A stretch of DNA of 64,000 bases, from NCBI GenBank assembly GCA_034509735.1, contig JACGWO010000001.1:36459966-36523965 (forward strand). The letters are read 5' to 3'. A program made the translations under genes and the position numbers. Of this stretch, positions 1-11,189 are shown piece by piece. Numbering within the stretch: position 1 is the first letter of the stretch; each line of letters starts with the position of its first letter. The notes under the pieces are model-generated. The model did not search any database. It worked only from the letters and a program-made list of their open reading frames with translations, and was not told the origin of the DNA. The DNA comes from Sesamum alatum (lineage: Eukaryota; Streptophyta; Magnoliopsida; Lamiales; Pedaliaceae).

Positions 1-959
1 TGTTGTGACCTCCGACGCATACAACCTCTGCAGCTGAGGGGTAATCGGTAGATACCTAAGAATGGCATACGGGGACTTCTTGCGTTTAGGATTTCTATCC
101 CTGGTAAGCTTGTACCTAGCGTCTCCATAGAACTTGCAATATTCCAAATCAATATTGTCCTTCCAGTACAACATGCAATCATTTTTGCAAGCATCAATCT
201 TCTGAACTGGTAAAACCCAATTCTCTTATCAATTTCTTTGTATTGTAATAATTGGCGGGGAAAGTGTGATCGCGGGGCATTACAGTATCAGCCCACTGGC
301 ATAACCGATCATATGTATGCTCGGAAAAACCCCCTTCGGCCTTGATATTCACCAAAGAGGCAATTGACGCCAACTGAGAGGTGGTGCAGTCATCCCACAA
401 AGGTTGGTCCGCAGCATGAACTACATGCAAAAAAACGGTCTGACAAGCTAGACACATAATCATAGGGCCCCAAATCGTAATATGAACTAGGACCCACATC
501 AGATGGACAATACCGAGTACCATCATCAGTCGGTCCCTCCTGGTTGTACGAAGACTAGAATGACGGCCCGGCGGCATCCAATACCATCCTCTGCGCGCAA
601 TCCATCTGAGCTGCATCACCCCAATGCGAACTACCCTTCTCCTGAACGGGTGGCGTTTGCTGCTGCTGCACAGGGGGCGCTTCAATGCTTTAAAGTATTC
701 CTACACCCTCTCCTCACCATGCGAAGTCCAATTGTAATACTCTGGCATAAACTTTCATACACAAATCAAAATTTACCTCGTCTAGTGTTTTGAACCGTTC
801 GTTTTTGCACTTCCGGCAGGGACACTTAATCTTGTCCTCGTCCATATATGCACGCTGAGACTGGGCCCATTCTAAAAATGTTGTAACACCATCCTCAAAC
901 TCCGGCGTCACACCCAGGACGTCTCGATCATACATCCATTTCCTCAACTGTCTTAACAT
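1..959 (-). pseudogene. TNP2-type CACTA transposase, N-terminal part, frameshifted
   Basis: This would be the DNA transposase that cuts and pastes the CACTA element. From the ATG at 959 the first about 80 codons match the plant transposase-associated domain, with the cysteine motif IKCPCRKCKN. Near 735 the reading shifts to a frame giving FMPEYYNWTSHGEE, which is typical of the end of that domain. The block around 430-240 reads ADQPLWDDCTTSQLA and later NYYNTKKLIRELG. A further shift near 220 gives KIDACKNDCMLYWKD and then FYGDARYKL, the start of the TNP2 catalytic region, before the window ends. At least three frame changes and an in-frame stop mean it is not translatable as it stands. Domain assignment is by recognition; the catalytic core lies outside the window. 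Confidence 0.82.
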
Positions 960-1264
960 GATTGGTCCTATGTATAATTCACAACAGTACGCAATTAAAT
1001 GACGAGAGTAAATTATTTATATAAATATATACATACAAAAATAACAGAATTTTGCATATTTACCTGAGCAAAACACCTAGCAATCAATGCAAAATTCGCG
1101 CTCGGTAATTGATATGTTCGATTTTTCGTATAAAGAATCAAGGGGGGGAGTTACAAACACAAAATGAGTTGGAGAGTAAGTATAAGAACAATGACAAAGA
1201 AGGGGGACATATATATAGAAAACATTGGAACAGGCATTGGAATATTATTTGGAACACAAAACTA

Positions 1265-1860
1265 ACTGTTGAAATATAGCCGTTGTTCCAGCTTTAAGAA
1301 CGGTCTCAGGAGAGGAAACAGGAACGGTAACGTTACCGTTGTAATATAGCCGTTAGCGCATATTAGGAACGGTATGAGGCACAACAAAAATGGACCGTTC
1401 CTACTTGGAGTACAGTTTGGACCGGTACTTGTAACACTATTGCACTTACTATATACCCGTAATTTGAAATGGTAATTGCATCAAATTTTTTTCCCATGGC
1501 GTAAAAAGGCCTTCTGTAGGACTACATGTTGGAACGGTCAGTCAACCGGTCCAAATTGACGCGGTCGTTGGAACACATATAATAAAAGGTAACTGTTCCC
1601 GGTCGGCCGGCCGTTCCAAATCTCACACATGTGTTCAAATTGAAGTCCAAAATATATCAAGTCCCCTTTAGGAGCGGTTGTAGATGTACAAATTGGCTCA
1701 CCATTTTTGCCACTCTAATAGGAACGGTCGGACCGTTTCTATTAATTTGTATTACAATTAGCACGACTGTGACGTCATCAACGGTTTACCGTTCCACAAC
1801 AGTTCCTACAAACGTTCCTACTTGGAGCGGTAACTGGAACGGTCGTCCCTAACCGTTCCT
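1265..1860. repeat. CACTA subterminal repeat array (GGAACGGT / ACCGTTCC)
   Basis: At least fifteen copies of an AACGG/CCGTT core occur in both orientations, several as back-to-back inverted pairs (for example near 1320-1340, 1532-1555, 1720-1738 and 1781-1795). In the family, subterminal repeats are the binding sites of the element-encoded TnpA-type protein and lie just inside the terminal inverted repeat, as here. Confidence 0.85.
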
Positions 1861-1885
1861 ATTCCCACATTTTTTTGTAGTGTAA

Positions 1886-2378
1886 GGAAACTGCGGGGTG
1901 TTACATTGAAGTCTTCCAAACTTGTGGTTGACAGGACTCCTCTTGGATGTAGTGTTTGTAGTTTCTTAATCTTGGTATTGGGATCAGGATTCCTCATGTG
2001 TACACCTATAAATATGATGCTTCTATGGATCCAAAGGTACACATTCAGTTCTACGTGTATTCTCTTCAAGCCTCTCACAAAATACTCTCTCTATTCTCTC
2101 TTGGACAATCACCAAAGTCTCTGAGGGTTTAAGGCGTGTAAATTGGGTGGATAGCTCTTGTGGCAATCCTCTTGCAGCGAGAATAGGGTGCTTGTGACAT
2201 GGCTTGGAAAGGATGTGCAAATCAACGGGATCGTAGGCAGTTTGTAGGCGAGCCATAAAGGTTTGGGATTCGCTGATTAATTCCACTGCGTAGTCTTATA
2301 CCAAATTGAGGTAATCACCGAAACCTATTACGTGCAATGTGTATTAACGTGTGATACCTATGTGCATTATTTCCAACA
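1886..2378 (+). mobile_element. Copia LTR fragment (3' portion)
   Basis: The stretch ends in CA at 2378 and is followed directly by TGGTATCAGATCC, a near match to the initiator-Met tRNA primer-binding site used by copia elements. A TATA-like box (TATAAATA) lies near 2008. The upstream part is replaced by the CACTA element. ORFs on both strands here show no recognisable domain. Confidence 0.6.
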
Positions 2379-3480
2379 GTGGTATCAGATCCATTAGGGC
2401 TTGTACTCGCTTTATATTACAAAGCATGTGTGTATTTAATTTTATGCTATGAGAATATTTTTAATATTTTTTATGGAGCATGAGATTAAATATGTAATTA
2501 GCATGACATGTACTCTATTCTGTAGATTATGTGTTAATTTTTGTACATGTTAAACATATTGGGTATTTTCGAAAATTTAAACCAATTTGTTTATTTAAAA
2601 TCGAAAATCTGTTTTCACTGGAATTCATGGAAGTTTCGCAGTTTTTTCCTACCATATGTAGATCTTAATGAGAATATCAAATGGTTAAAATAGATAATGT
2701 TTATCAAAAAAATGAAACTCTACTTTTTTAAAATTAGCTTTCTTTGAACAGAAAATGGGACATGGATTAATTGTTTTTATCTAAATATTTTCATTTTGTA
2801 TTGTTGGGCATGAAAAGAGGTTCGAAACAGTGTTGATTCATCAAAATTTATTTAAAATGATTTAGATATAATTTTTTTAAGTTCTTGCCAGAAAATAACG
2901 CCGAAAAAAACGACCGGCGCCGGAGGTTAAAAAAAAAGAAAGAAAAAGGCTAGCGCTAACCTTGCGCCAGTTGGCTTGACAACTAATTATGAATGGGCTT
3001 GACAAAGACCTTCATGACTTGATAAATATGTAGGTCCAGTACGAAAAAATGATTGAAAAATCTACGCCGGCGGTATTAGTAGGTGAGGCTTCAACATCTG
3101 GAGCGAAATGCAAGTCTGTTGGACGCCAGAAGACAAAAAAGGTTAAGACAACATCCACTGCTGCTAGCACTTCGAGTGTTGTTCCTATTACACGGCAAGA
3201 CGGAGGTAAAGGAAAGAGGAAGAGGGTTTGATGGTCAAAGATTTCAAATGATGTATGCATTAACTGCCGGGAAAAGGGACATTGGAAGAGAGAGTGCCCT
3301 AAGCTCCTCTCCGATGAAGGTAACATTAGAACTGAGTATTAACATGATAACTATTCTACATTTTTGTATTTGATACCAGTTAATCATAATTTGCGAATGG
3401 TTAGCAGGTGGTGATAAGGAGTAGAAAGCCAAGAAAGATGGTCCTAAGACTTAGCAATGGCAGGGTTGTTGCTGTAAAGG
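2379..3480 (+). pseudogene. Decayed copia leader, gag zinc-knuckle and protease-region remnant
   Basis: After the primer-binding site there are about 600 bp of AT-rich leader. From about 2990 the translation resembles the C-terminal gag of the copia copies further right: a helix ending DLHDLINM, a VLVGEAST segment and a Lys-rich tail. Near 3255-3300, in another frame, CINCREKGHWKRECPKL is a canonical CCHC zinc knuckle. The next about 180 bp align loosely with the protease segment but are full of stops. Frameshifts and stops make it a relic. Confidence 0.72.
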
Positions 3481-3780
3481 ATGAGATAGTTAAAAAACGT
3501 GACATGTACCAGCAGGCCGAATGTCATCCTCCTCAACTACTACCTTAGCAATATTCTATAAATCTCGGCTACATCACCCTCAATGGGTGCCAGTAGGGAC
3601 ATTGCAGCTAGATGAATCTGGTTGTTCACCTAGTACGATCCCTTTTTGTTGCCATATCTCCTAGAGGATGACTCTAACTGCTGGATAGGCACTATCCTTA
3701 AAAAATGAAATCCCACGGATTGCGGGGATATCTTAACCACTTCCAACCTACCCCAAAATTTTGCAAAACTTGCTCTTATA
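3480..3780. other. Unassigned repeat-derived stretch
   Basis: No coding signal and no recognisable terminal structure. It lies between the copia relic and the gypsy relic and may be the upstream part of the gypsy LTR. Confidence 0.3.
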
Positions 3781-5214
3781 AATCGGGGCCCAAGTAAGTC
3801 ACCAGGTTATTAAGCTAACTAAACTTTTTCAACAGCAAGGTTGCTTGGTTCTCCCATTTTTCTACATTCTCTACATGAACTTTGGCACCATTTTTCATAT
3901 TCAAACACTCCACATTCAACTACATAATTTATTTCATCTCAATCTCACGTTTCTTTCGTCGAATTGTACACTGGCTTAAAATAATGGAGTGCTAACCCTA
4001 TTTTGCAGGTTAGCCCTCAAATAATATTAGGATTTTTCGAGAAAATCCTTCGATCCTGGTGGTATTGCTAGACTCTGTTACACATCATTTGTGCCGTTTA
4101 TGGAAATTCTTGAGCTAAAGACGTCAGATATGGCTAGTTCTGACAATGGAGGTGATAAGGACTCCTTTAAAGGGAACACTTCCTCCTATTAGAGTCGGAT
4201 CCACTATACCACAACAAGAACAACTTCTTCGGGATCACAATGTTCCTTTCCCTATTTTTGATGCACTGGACTTACCATCTGAAACCAACTCACTCTCTTA
4301 GCATGCTCATTGAGCGCCCTGGAACTAAATTCGAATAGAACCAGTTCTAGTGAGCAACGAAACTGATTTCATCACGGTTCATAATCCGAATCCTTGCCCG
4401 ATGGAATAGATAGGAAAGGAGGAGCAGTTACTTGTCAGACTCTATACAAAGTCAAAGAAAGGCAGAACTAAAAAAATAGAGAATAAAAAGTTCTGGAAGA
4501 GGTCCAGATGGTGGGGCTGTCCAAAGATAGGTGGGGTACGAATCCTTAATAGAACCGATCTCATGATCACGTCTAACCTTCTTTCGATCTCTTCCTCCAA
4601 GCAGAGTCGAGGCTATCAGCATAACCTTCCAGGTCTTCCCACTCTTGCTGCTGACATAGGAGCATGTTAAGCATTTCATCTGACACAACTGGTGCATCAG
4701 GAGGACGAGGTCATAGCAGACTGGCTCTTGCACTACCTATTGGCGTTGCAGCAGGATGAAATCAACCCTGCTGAAAGCACCAGCAAGGTTATGAGCGAAT
4801 GGCAAGCCTTTCTCCATGAGGTTTGTTGCAGCTTCGCTAGCAGATGCAGGGAGAGGTGATGGATGAAGAACTCGCTGGTCATTTCAGAGCACCATTAGCC
4901 TATCATCTTAGAACTGTATAACTAATCCTACACACCAGTAAGTTTGAAAATGTTCCACTACTGCACAAGTATACTAAAGTTATTAAATGTCATTTTTTTC
5001 TTACTATACTATTTGAATATGCACAACAGTGGTTCGACCAGCTTCCGCCTAGTTCGGCATATTATTTTGCATAATCTAGTTCATTATTTTTGCATTATTT
5101 TGCAAGCAACAATAACTATCAAAAGACAGCCTAAGCTTCTTCAGAATAAAACTAAAAGAAAAAGATACCTTAAGGGCCTGCATACACTAATGTAGCTCTA
5201 GAAGTACCTGCTAC

Positions 5215-5362
5215 CAACTAAGAGGTACTAGTCAGTGCCCTCACACAAGGGCAGAAAGCAGGAGGATTCTTCGAATCCCTAGCCAAGAAAGCGGCCACTA
5301 GCTTTGAGAGCCTATTGGACCGAGCTGAAAAATACATCAACCTAGAGGAAGCCTAGCTAGTA
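5215..5362 (+). pseudogene. Gypsy gag fragment
   Basis: About 48 codons read in one frame as a gypsy gag C-terminal segment, ending in the recognisable AEKYINLEEA followed by a stop. The same motif (LLLRAEKYIRIEE) occurs in the younger gypsy at 30310-30350, which supports the assignment. Confidence 0.65.
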
Positions 5363-6261
5363 GGAAAGGGTCATACTTTCAAAAGGAGAAGGGACAACAT
5401 GATGGATGATATTGCTCCCTCGAGGAGACCTAAAGGGTTATCGAAGAGCTAAACGTACCGTGTAGATACAGTCCTTCTGCGACCAACCTTCGGTAAAATT
5501 CTAGGGTGTGGAATTGGTTATTGCTCCCCATTATTGACCTGATAACCATGCTTCAATTCCCCAAGTTGTGCTTCCTATTTATCAACACAAGAAAACACTC
5601 TTTCCTATTTGATCAACTGCCATCGCCATGGAATTCGGGAATTCATACTATAGAGAACATAGGAGGTTCGTTATCATCTCATGATAAGCACGAGATCCTA
5701 GCTTGGAACTCACCGACCTTCAGGCATGCTCTGGTTATGTCATAAACATGACCGTACTGCAATCTAGGACAAAACCTTGGACAACGTTGCGCATGATCAA
5801 ATCATAGCCGACCTATGCACAAGACTATTGTGGAACGTCAAGTCTAAGAACTAATTTATGCACTATTATAGACTAGAATTTCTAGTTATACCAATTGGCC
5901 TCACAGGGTTTCAATATGACAACTCTGAGTTAGTTCAGTGAACTTGATAACCTCTTCTCAATGCACCCACTAAGGTGCAAAGATGTTAAAAGCCTATCGT
6001 CGATGAAACTTGACACTAATCGTATGAATGCAACACTTAGTGCAAGTTTCTATAGAATCCTATCATGCCCCTTCTTGAGGATTTTTAACTTGAAACGTTT
6101 TAGATCAACTCACGAAAGTTGGTTCTATAGTCTTCATAATATGTGCAAACCAATTTCATTAGCATGTTAGATCTAGGGGCTTCAACCATTATACACATAT
6201 ATGAAATGTTGAATTTAAAAATGAAGTTTGACCTAAGAACAATTCAGAGGAAATAGCATAT

Positions 6262-6665
6262 TCCGTCCAGTAACTTAGGCCCTTTTCACTTTTAGTCCCA
6301 TTGGTTAGGAGTTCTTATTTTTGATCCCATAACTTTCAAAAAGTATCACTTTTGGTACCATGACACCTTTTCGTTAGATATTTCATAAAAAAATATCACG
6401 TGGTTGTTACTGCATGTGACTAAAAGTGCTATTTTTTGAATGTTATGGGACCAAAAAGTGAAAATCTTGTAACGGATGGGACCAAAAGTGTAAAGACCCT
6501 AACTGCCACATGCTAAGCACGTGGTATTTTCCGTTAAACTATCTAACGTAAATGTGTCATAGGACCGAAAGTGCTACTTTTTAGAAGTTACAACACCAAA
6601 ATTGAGAATCCCGTAACCAATGGGACCAAAAGTGGAAAGGCTCTAAGTTATGGAATAAAAAGTTT
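6262..6665. mobile_element. Fold-back (MITE-like) element
   Basis: The left arm (about 6270-6400, containing CACTTTTAGTCCCATTGGTTA) is the imperfect reverse complement of the right arm (about 6530-6660, containing TAACCAATGGGACCAAAAGTGG). A further internal copy of the GGGACCAAAAGTG motif lies at 6450-6500. No coding capacity. The long inverted repeat fits a non-autonomous DNA element; superfamily and target duplication were not determined. Confidence 0.6.
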
Positions 6666-6939
6666 AATTTCCCCAACAATTCTCATTAGATTAACATTGT
6701 ATTGAAAAAGATTGTCCTCTAGAGTAGATTACAGGTGCCATCTCATTTGCTTATTGGTCACCTATTTCAATAGTTAATTTGAGTTTTTCCCATTTTGTTC
6801 CATCAGATACTTTACCGACTTAAACATCGCAATGCTAACCACTATTTTCCAGGGTAGCCCTCCGATAATCTTAGAATTTTCAAAAAGATTTTTCGTTCCT
6901 TTTGGTGTTGCTGGACCCGATACGCATCAATTAAAAGCA

Positions 6940-7300
6940 ATTGTCTTCAATTTTACATATAGTTGCTATTAAAAATTTATTATGGGATATTAAAAATAAT
7001 TAATAATAATAACAAAAAAAGTACAAAAATTCCAACTAATTTTCCGACGTTTGCGCTCAAGAAATCTATCCCAAAGGAACCGATGGAATATAGTTTGTCA
7101 CAGATTTTTCGACGTTATTATACCCCTAATGATTTGCAAATGGTATTTCCAACGAATTCCATCACAAAATGATGTAAAAAAATTTCTGATGAATTTCTAC
7201 ATTCGTTGGAATGCTCGTTCACATGAAACTATGTCCGTTGGGAAAGCCGTCGGATAATTATCGAAAACTGATGGTACAAAAAATAGTCGGGGATAATTAT
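6940..7300. other. AT-rich stretch with reiterated CCGTTGGAAA-like motifs
   Basis: Short motifs such as TTCCAACGAA, TTCGTTGGAA, CCGTTGGGAAA and GTCGGATAA recur in both orientations. A similar motif set lies at 9665-9870. This is reminiscent of CACTA subterminal regions, but no clear terminal repeat was found. ORFs of 68-69 codons here have no recognisable domain. Confidence 0.3.
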
Positions 7301-7317
7301 TAGAATAATATAAATAT

Positions 7318-7623
7318 TGCATCATAATATATGTCTCTCATTTTTTTCTCCTCCTTCTCAATGAGAAGTGTGGCATATTTATACTAATACAAATCTAACG
7401 TTAATTTATAAAGTAGGTAAGGGTAAAGTACTACTTTATCCCTTACTTAACCACTATCACACAGCTAGAATTATTTGGCCGAGGCCATTACAGTAATTTG
7501 CTACATTCACATCAATTTGGTAAGTCAACCTTTCCTTTTTCCTTTTAATTTTTTTCCTTCTTCAACCCCTTCCTTTTCGTTAATGACGACCTTTCCTTTT
7601 TTGGCTAATTCTTTCCTCCATCA
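7318..7623. repeat. Direct repeat DR1, left copy (candidate short LTR)
   Basis: About 306 bp beginning TGCATC and ending TCCATCA. A clear but diverged copy lies at 9302-9604. Both share the block ATATATGTCTCTCATTTTTT and a run near AGTACTACTTTATCCCTT. Direct orientation, TG..CA ends on this copy and similar length suggest LTRs of a non-autonomous element. No primer-binding site is obvious inside. Confidence 0.55.
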
Positions 7624-7806
7624 GCAGCCCCCCAATTCCTGAATATCCTTAGAATATTTAGGAATTAAAGTGGATCACGGGTTTTGTAGACCGGTTCTCA
7701 AAAATTTAAAAGTTAAATATGAAAATAATTTTCAAAATAAATTTAGCCCGATCGTTGTAATAAGATCCATTGGAGAATGATAGTAAATACAAGAAATATT
7801 GATTCA

Positions 7807-8140
7807 GGGCGTCCTATTATGCGTTTTGATTAAGCTTTATTGTTTATCTAGCTTTGGGGCGTTCTATTATGCGCCTTAAGGAAGCTTATTTTAATTTGCT
7901 TCGGGGTGTTTTATTATGCGCCTCAAGGAAGCTCATTTCGTAATTGGATTTGGGGCATTTTGTGGGCCTCAAGGAAGCTCATTTCGTAATTGGCTTTGAG
8001 GCGTTTTATGGGCCTCAAGGAAGCTCATTCGTAATTGGCTTCGGGGTATTTCATGCACCTCAAGGAAACTCATTTTGTAATTGGCTTCGGGGCGTTTTAT
8101 GCGCCTCATGGAAGCTCGTTTTTATTTGTATACAGGGCAA
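7807..8140. repeat. Minisatellite, about seven units of 46-50 bp
   Basis: Units contain the core GGGCGTTTTATGCGCCTCAA followed by GGAAGCTCATTTCGTAATTGG, repeated about seven times with drift, the leftmost units being the most diverged. An apparent 98-codon ORF over it simply follows the repeat period and is not a gene. Confidence 0.85.
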
Positions 8141-8449
8141 TTCACGCAAAAACCACTTTATAAGTGTAGCCAATTCAATCTCTGGCACCATTAAACAATC
8201 GGCCGAGAATTCCAGCCACAACAATAAGACTAGCCAATAATGTTTTTATTTCTGAGCCTTTTTTACTTTGAAATTTTGGGTGGATAATATTCTCTAGCCA
8301 CATAAGAGTGAAGAAGCCCAGATGATAAGAAACCCAGATGATAAGAAACCAATAAAATACTGCCATTCACTCCACCGACAGGGGCGAACACCATAGTTAG
8401 GAGAAAACCAGAAAAATACATAACAGCGGCGAACAATTAATGTTATGGA

Positions 8450-8740
8450 CGGGAGCCAAATGACAAATCCCTGGGAGGCATTTTGTCGAACATTCTCGAA
8501 GCATTTTCAGAACACCAATTCTTCATATAAGACTCCATCTTCATATTGCTAAGAAGTATGTTGGATTCTAAAGAGTAAGAAATCATACATAATTGCCACT
8601 TGTTATAAGCTTATATAAAATATAATGTTGATATCGGTTGAGGAGTATGCATATATACAACCCCAGACTGTTGCATCAGGCTCTGTAGGCACTTTGCCTG
8701 ATGGAAAACCCACTGATTCTTCAGCAACAACAGTACGTTG
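8450..8740 (-). pseudogene. Fragments of a PPR-protein gene (C-terminal E-type region)
   Basis: Two short minus-strand segments read like a plant pentatricopeptide-repeat protein, the organelle RNA-binding family. At about 8735-8640 the frame gives GFPSGKVPTEPDATVWG, resembling the E-motif start (MP.EPDA.VWG). At about 8570-8450 another frame gives SNILLSNM followed by NASRMFDKMPPRDL, resembling a late PPR/E-motif segment. A stop interrupts between them. The order on the minus strand agrees with a PPR C-terminus. No intact repeat array is present, so this is a relic or captured fragment. Confidence 0.5.
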
Positions 8741-8752
8741 CATCGCATGTCA

Positions 8753-8977
8753 TTATTTATATGTGAAGTCATTTCTTGATAGACAAAGCTTACTTATAAT
8801 GTAAATAAATAGGTCGCCAATTTGACTATAGAAGCACAACTTAAAGCCACAAATTATAATTTGAACTAATTCTCTGTAGCACTTCTCATCGAGTGGAAGT
8901 ACATTATCTAAAAATGTCTCCATCACACCAATTAGCCATAAAGTGTCTATCAAGTTAGTCATTTCTTTTAGAAACAT
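8753..8977 (-). other. Unassigned 74-codon ORF next to the PPR fragments
   Basis: An open frame with a Leu/Ile-rich composition lies immediately upstream (minus sense) of the PPR-like segments. I do not recognise it. It could be a decayed upstream part of the same captured gene or chance. Confidence 0.2.
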
Positions 8978-9040
8978 ACAAAAACATCATCCAACTCTGG
9001 TACATGTAAATCTCACCTAAAATGAAATTCGGATACTGAA

Positions 9041-9184
9041 ACTCTATAAAAGAAAGCACATAAAACGAGGGGAACTCAGATATTTGTTAAATAGAGCTTA
9101 TATGCGCATTAAGCAACTCTATAAAAGAAAGCACAGAAAATGAGGGGGAAATCAGATATTTGTTAAATAGAGTTTATATGCGAT
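9041..9184. repeat. Tandem duplication, period 75 bp
   Basis: The block starting ACTCTATAAAAGAAAGCACA and ending TTTATATGCG occurs at 9041-9109 and again at 9116-9184 with few differences. Confidence 0.85.
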
Positions 9185-9301
9185 TGTCAAATCACCACAC
9201 TTACTGTACCGCCTACACGTGGTGTGCAGGAATCATCTCCATCTGTCAGAATTCCATCCGACGGGGTTTCGGAGACCCATCTCTCAATCAAGGAGATATA
9301 T

Positions 9302-9604
9302 TACATCTTAATATATGTCTCTCATTTTTTTGTCCTCCTTCTCAATGAGAAGTGTGGCATATTTATATTAATACAAATCTAATGTCAATTTATAAAGTAG
9401 ATAAGGTTAAAGTACTACTTTATCCCTTCCCACTATCACACGGCTAGGATTAACTAACCGAGACCATTTCAGTAATTCGCTACATTCACATCATTTTGGT
9501 AAGTCAACCTTTCCTTTTTTCTTTTGATTATTTTTCTTCTTCAACACCTTTCTTTCTGTGAACGACAACCTTTTCTTTTTTGGCTAGTTCTTTTTTCTCC
9601 ATCA
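9302..9604. repeat. Direct repeat DR1, right copy (candidate short LTR)
   Basis: Diverged copy of 7318-7623, also ending TCCATCA. The leading TG is TA here. The five bases outside the pair (AATAT at left, AAAAT at right) are similar but not identical. Confidence 0.55.
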
Positions 9605-10262
9605 AAAATTTAAAGAAAAACAAACACTAAAAAAACCACTACGTACAAAAACCATCATATAATCTGTTGGAAATTGTTAATTTCGTTGTGGTCTGTTCGA
9701 CATAATTTTCAACCGTTTTGCAATTTGTTGGAAATTTGCCAAAAATTGTTCCTGACCTTTATTGTTTTTAAAGAAAAATATCCGTTGGAAAAACTGTCGA
9801 AAACATTAAATTATCATTACAACGTCGAAAATTTTGTCGACAAAATCGTCGCTCAAATTCCGTAGGAATACCCATAGTTTTTATTTTTTATTTTTTTGGT
9901 AGTCTTGTACGGAATTAGGAAGATTGTATGGTTTGGATGAGAATTCATTCAGCACTCTTGTGAAGGAATGATAGTGATCTATCTGATCATGTTACTGCTG
10001 TAATAAATGACAATTTATGGCATTAGGAGATCAGACCATTCTTCCTATGTCTACAGAATACACCTACTGTTAAACAATATTGTATTACAAAGGCAATTGT
10101 ACGTGACATTTGTCCATTGGCAAAGTAATAAACTAATAAAAACTGCCCTTTTCACTAAATACAATGAAATTAAGTCATCAAAAACACTAACACGTTTAAG
10201 ATTAAACAATAATCAGAACAAAAAATTTGACCAAAGCGAGATAACATATGTTGACATTCTGC

Positions 10263-10270
10263 TATAAGTA
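10263..10270 (+). promoter_or_regulatory. Candidate TATA box of the O-methyltransferase gene
   Basis: TATAAGTA lies 65-72 bp upstream of the ATG at 10335, a sensible distance for a plant promoter with a short 5' leader. The preceding 350 bp hold no recognisable element. Confidence 0.45.
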
Positions 10271-11189
10271 GAAAACTCAAGCAGCCTGCGAACACGCAGA
10301 TCACCATAAACAACTGTCCCATATTCCAAAAAACATGGTTCTACCTAATAATGGAATACAATCCACTCAAGAGCTTCTCAACGCTCAATCTCATGTTTGG
10401 AACCATCTTTTCAACTTCATAAACTCCATGTCTCTGAAATGCGTACTTCAACTAGGTATCCCTGACATCATCCACAAACACGGCAAACCAATGACGCTTT
10501 CAGAATTAACCCATTCCCTCCGCATCAACAAAGCCAAAACCCTCAGTCTTGAACGTTTAATGCGTATTATGATCCATTCCAAGTTCTTCATCAATGTCAA
10601 AATCTCTCAAGCAGACGAGATTCAAGGGTATTGGCTCACACCAGCTTCTCGTCTCCTCCTCAGAGACGAGCCCTTGAGCGTGACACCGTTCGCACTTGCC
10701 ATGCTAGACCCATATTTGATAGATCCATGGTATCATGTGAGCGAGTGGTTTAAAAACTGATCATGATCCAACCCCGTTTGTGACCACTCATGGCCGGACA
10801 CTTTGGGAGCATGCTGGGGAAGAGCCGGGGCTGAATCGGTTATTCAACCAGGGAATGGCCAGTGATTCTATGCTGGCTGCTAGAGTGATCACTGAAGATT
10901 GCAGAAATGTTTTTGAGGGTTTGAAATCGATGGTCGATGTTGGAGGTGGCACAGGAACTGTGGCTAAGGCTATTGCTGATGGCTTCCCTGGCATGAACTG
11001 TGTTGTGCTCGACCTTCCGCACGTTGTTGCTGGATGTGAAGGGTCTGAGAACTTGACTTTTGTTGCGGGTGACATGTTTGAGTACATTCCTCCCGCTGAT
11101 GCAGTGTTTATGAAGGTGATTCAATTATGATTTTCAAATGAAATATAAAAGACAATATTAGTGATAAAATATACATGGAAATTTTAAAT

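Larger units (their letters stand above)
1..1882 (-). mobile_element. CACTA (En/Spm) DNA transposon, 5' part, cut by window edge
   Basis: Read on the minus strand, the element begins at 1882 with CACTACAAAAAAATGTGGG, a classic CACTA terminal inverted repeat. The next three bases outside are TAA, the size expected for a 3-bp target duplication. The first 600 bp are packed with subterminal GGAACGG/CCGTTCC repeats, followed by a broken TNP2-type transposase that runs off the window. The element ends inside what looks like a copia LTR (1886-2378), so it probably inserted there. The other terminus is not in the window, so the target duplication cannot be confirmed. Confidence 0.88.
3780..6930 (+). 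mobile_element. Degenerate Tat-like Ty3/gypsy remnant
   Basis: Two sites carry the same LTR-end signature: a segment reading roughly GTGCTAACC..TTTTGCAG.TTAGCCCTC at about 3990-4084 and a diverged copy at about 6825-6925. The first is followed at 4085 by TTTGTGCCGTTTATGG, a decayed form of the TTGGCGCCGT-type primer-binding site, and then by an ATG reading MASSDNGGDKDSF. At 5215-5360 the translation resembles gypsy gag (SALTQGQKAGGFFESL then LLDRAEKYINLEEA). Near 6166-6235 LDLGAST followed by LNLKMKF resembles the gypsy aspartic protease. Everything is riddled with stops. Confidence 0.62.

Noticed and set aside
7944..8240. 98-codon plus-strand frame
   Set aside because: It translates minisatellite units repeatedly; no independent coding evidence.
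9641..9660. CACTAC at 9641 as a second CACTA terminus
   Set aside because: The following bases do not match the 1882 terminus and no partner or target duplication was found; motif similarity at 6940-7300 is too weak.
10788..11124. Two minus-strand frames of 94-99 codons
   Set aside because: Antisense shadows of O-methyltransferase exon 1.
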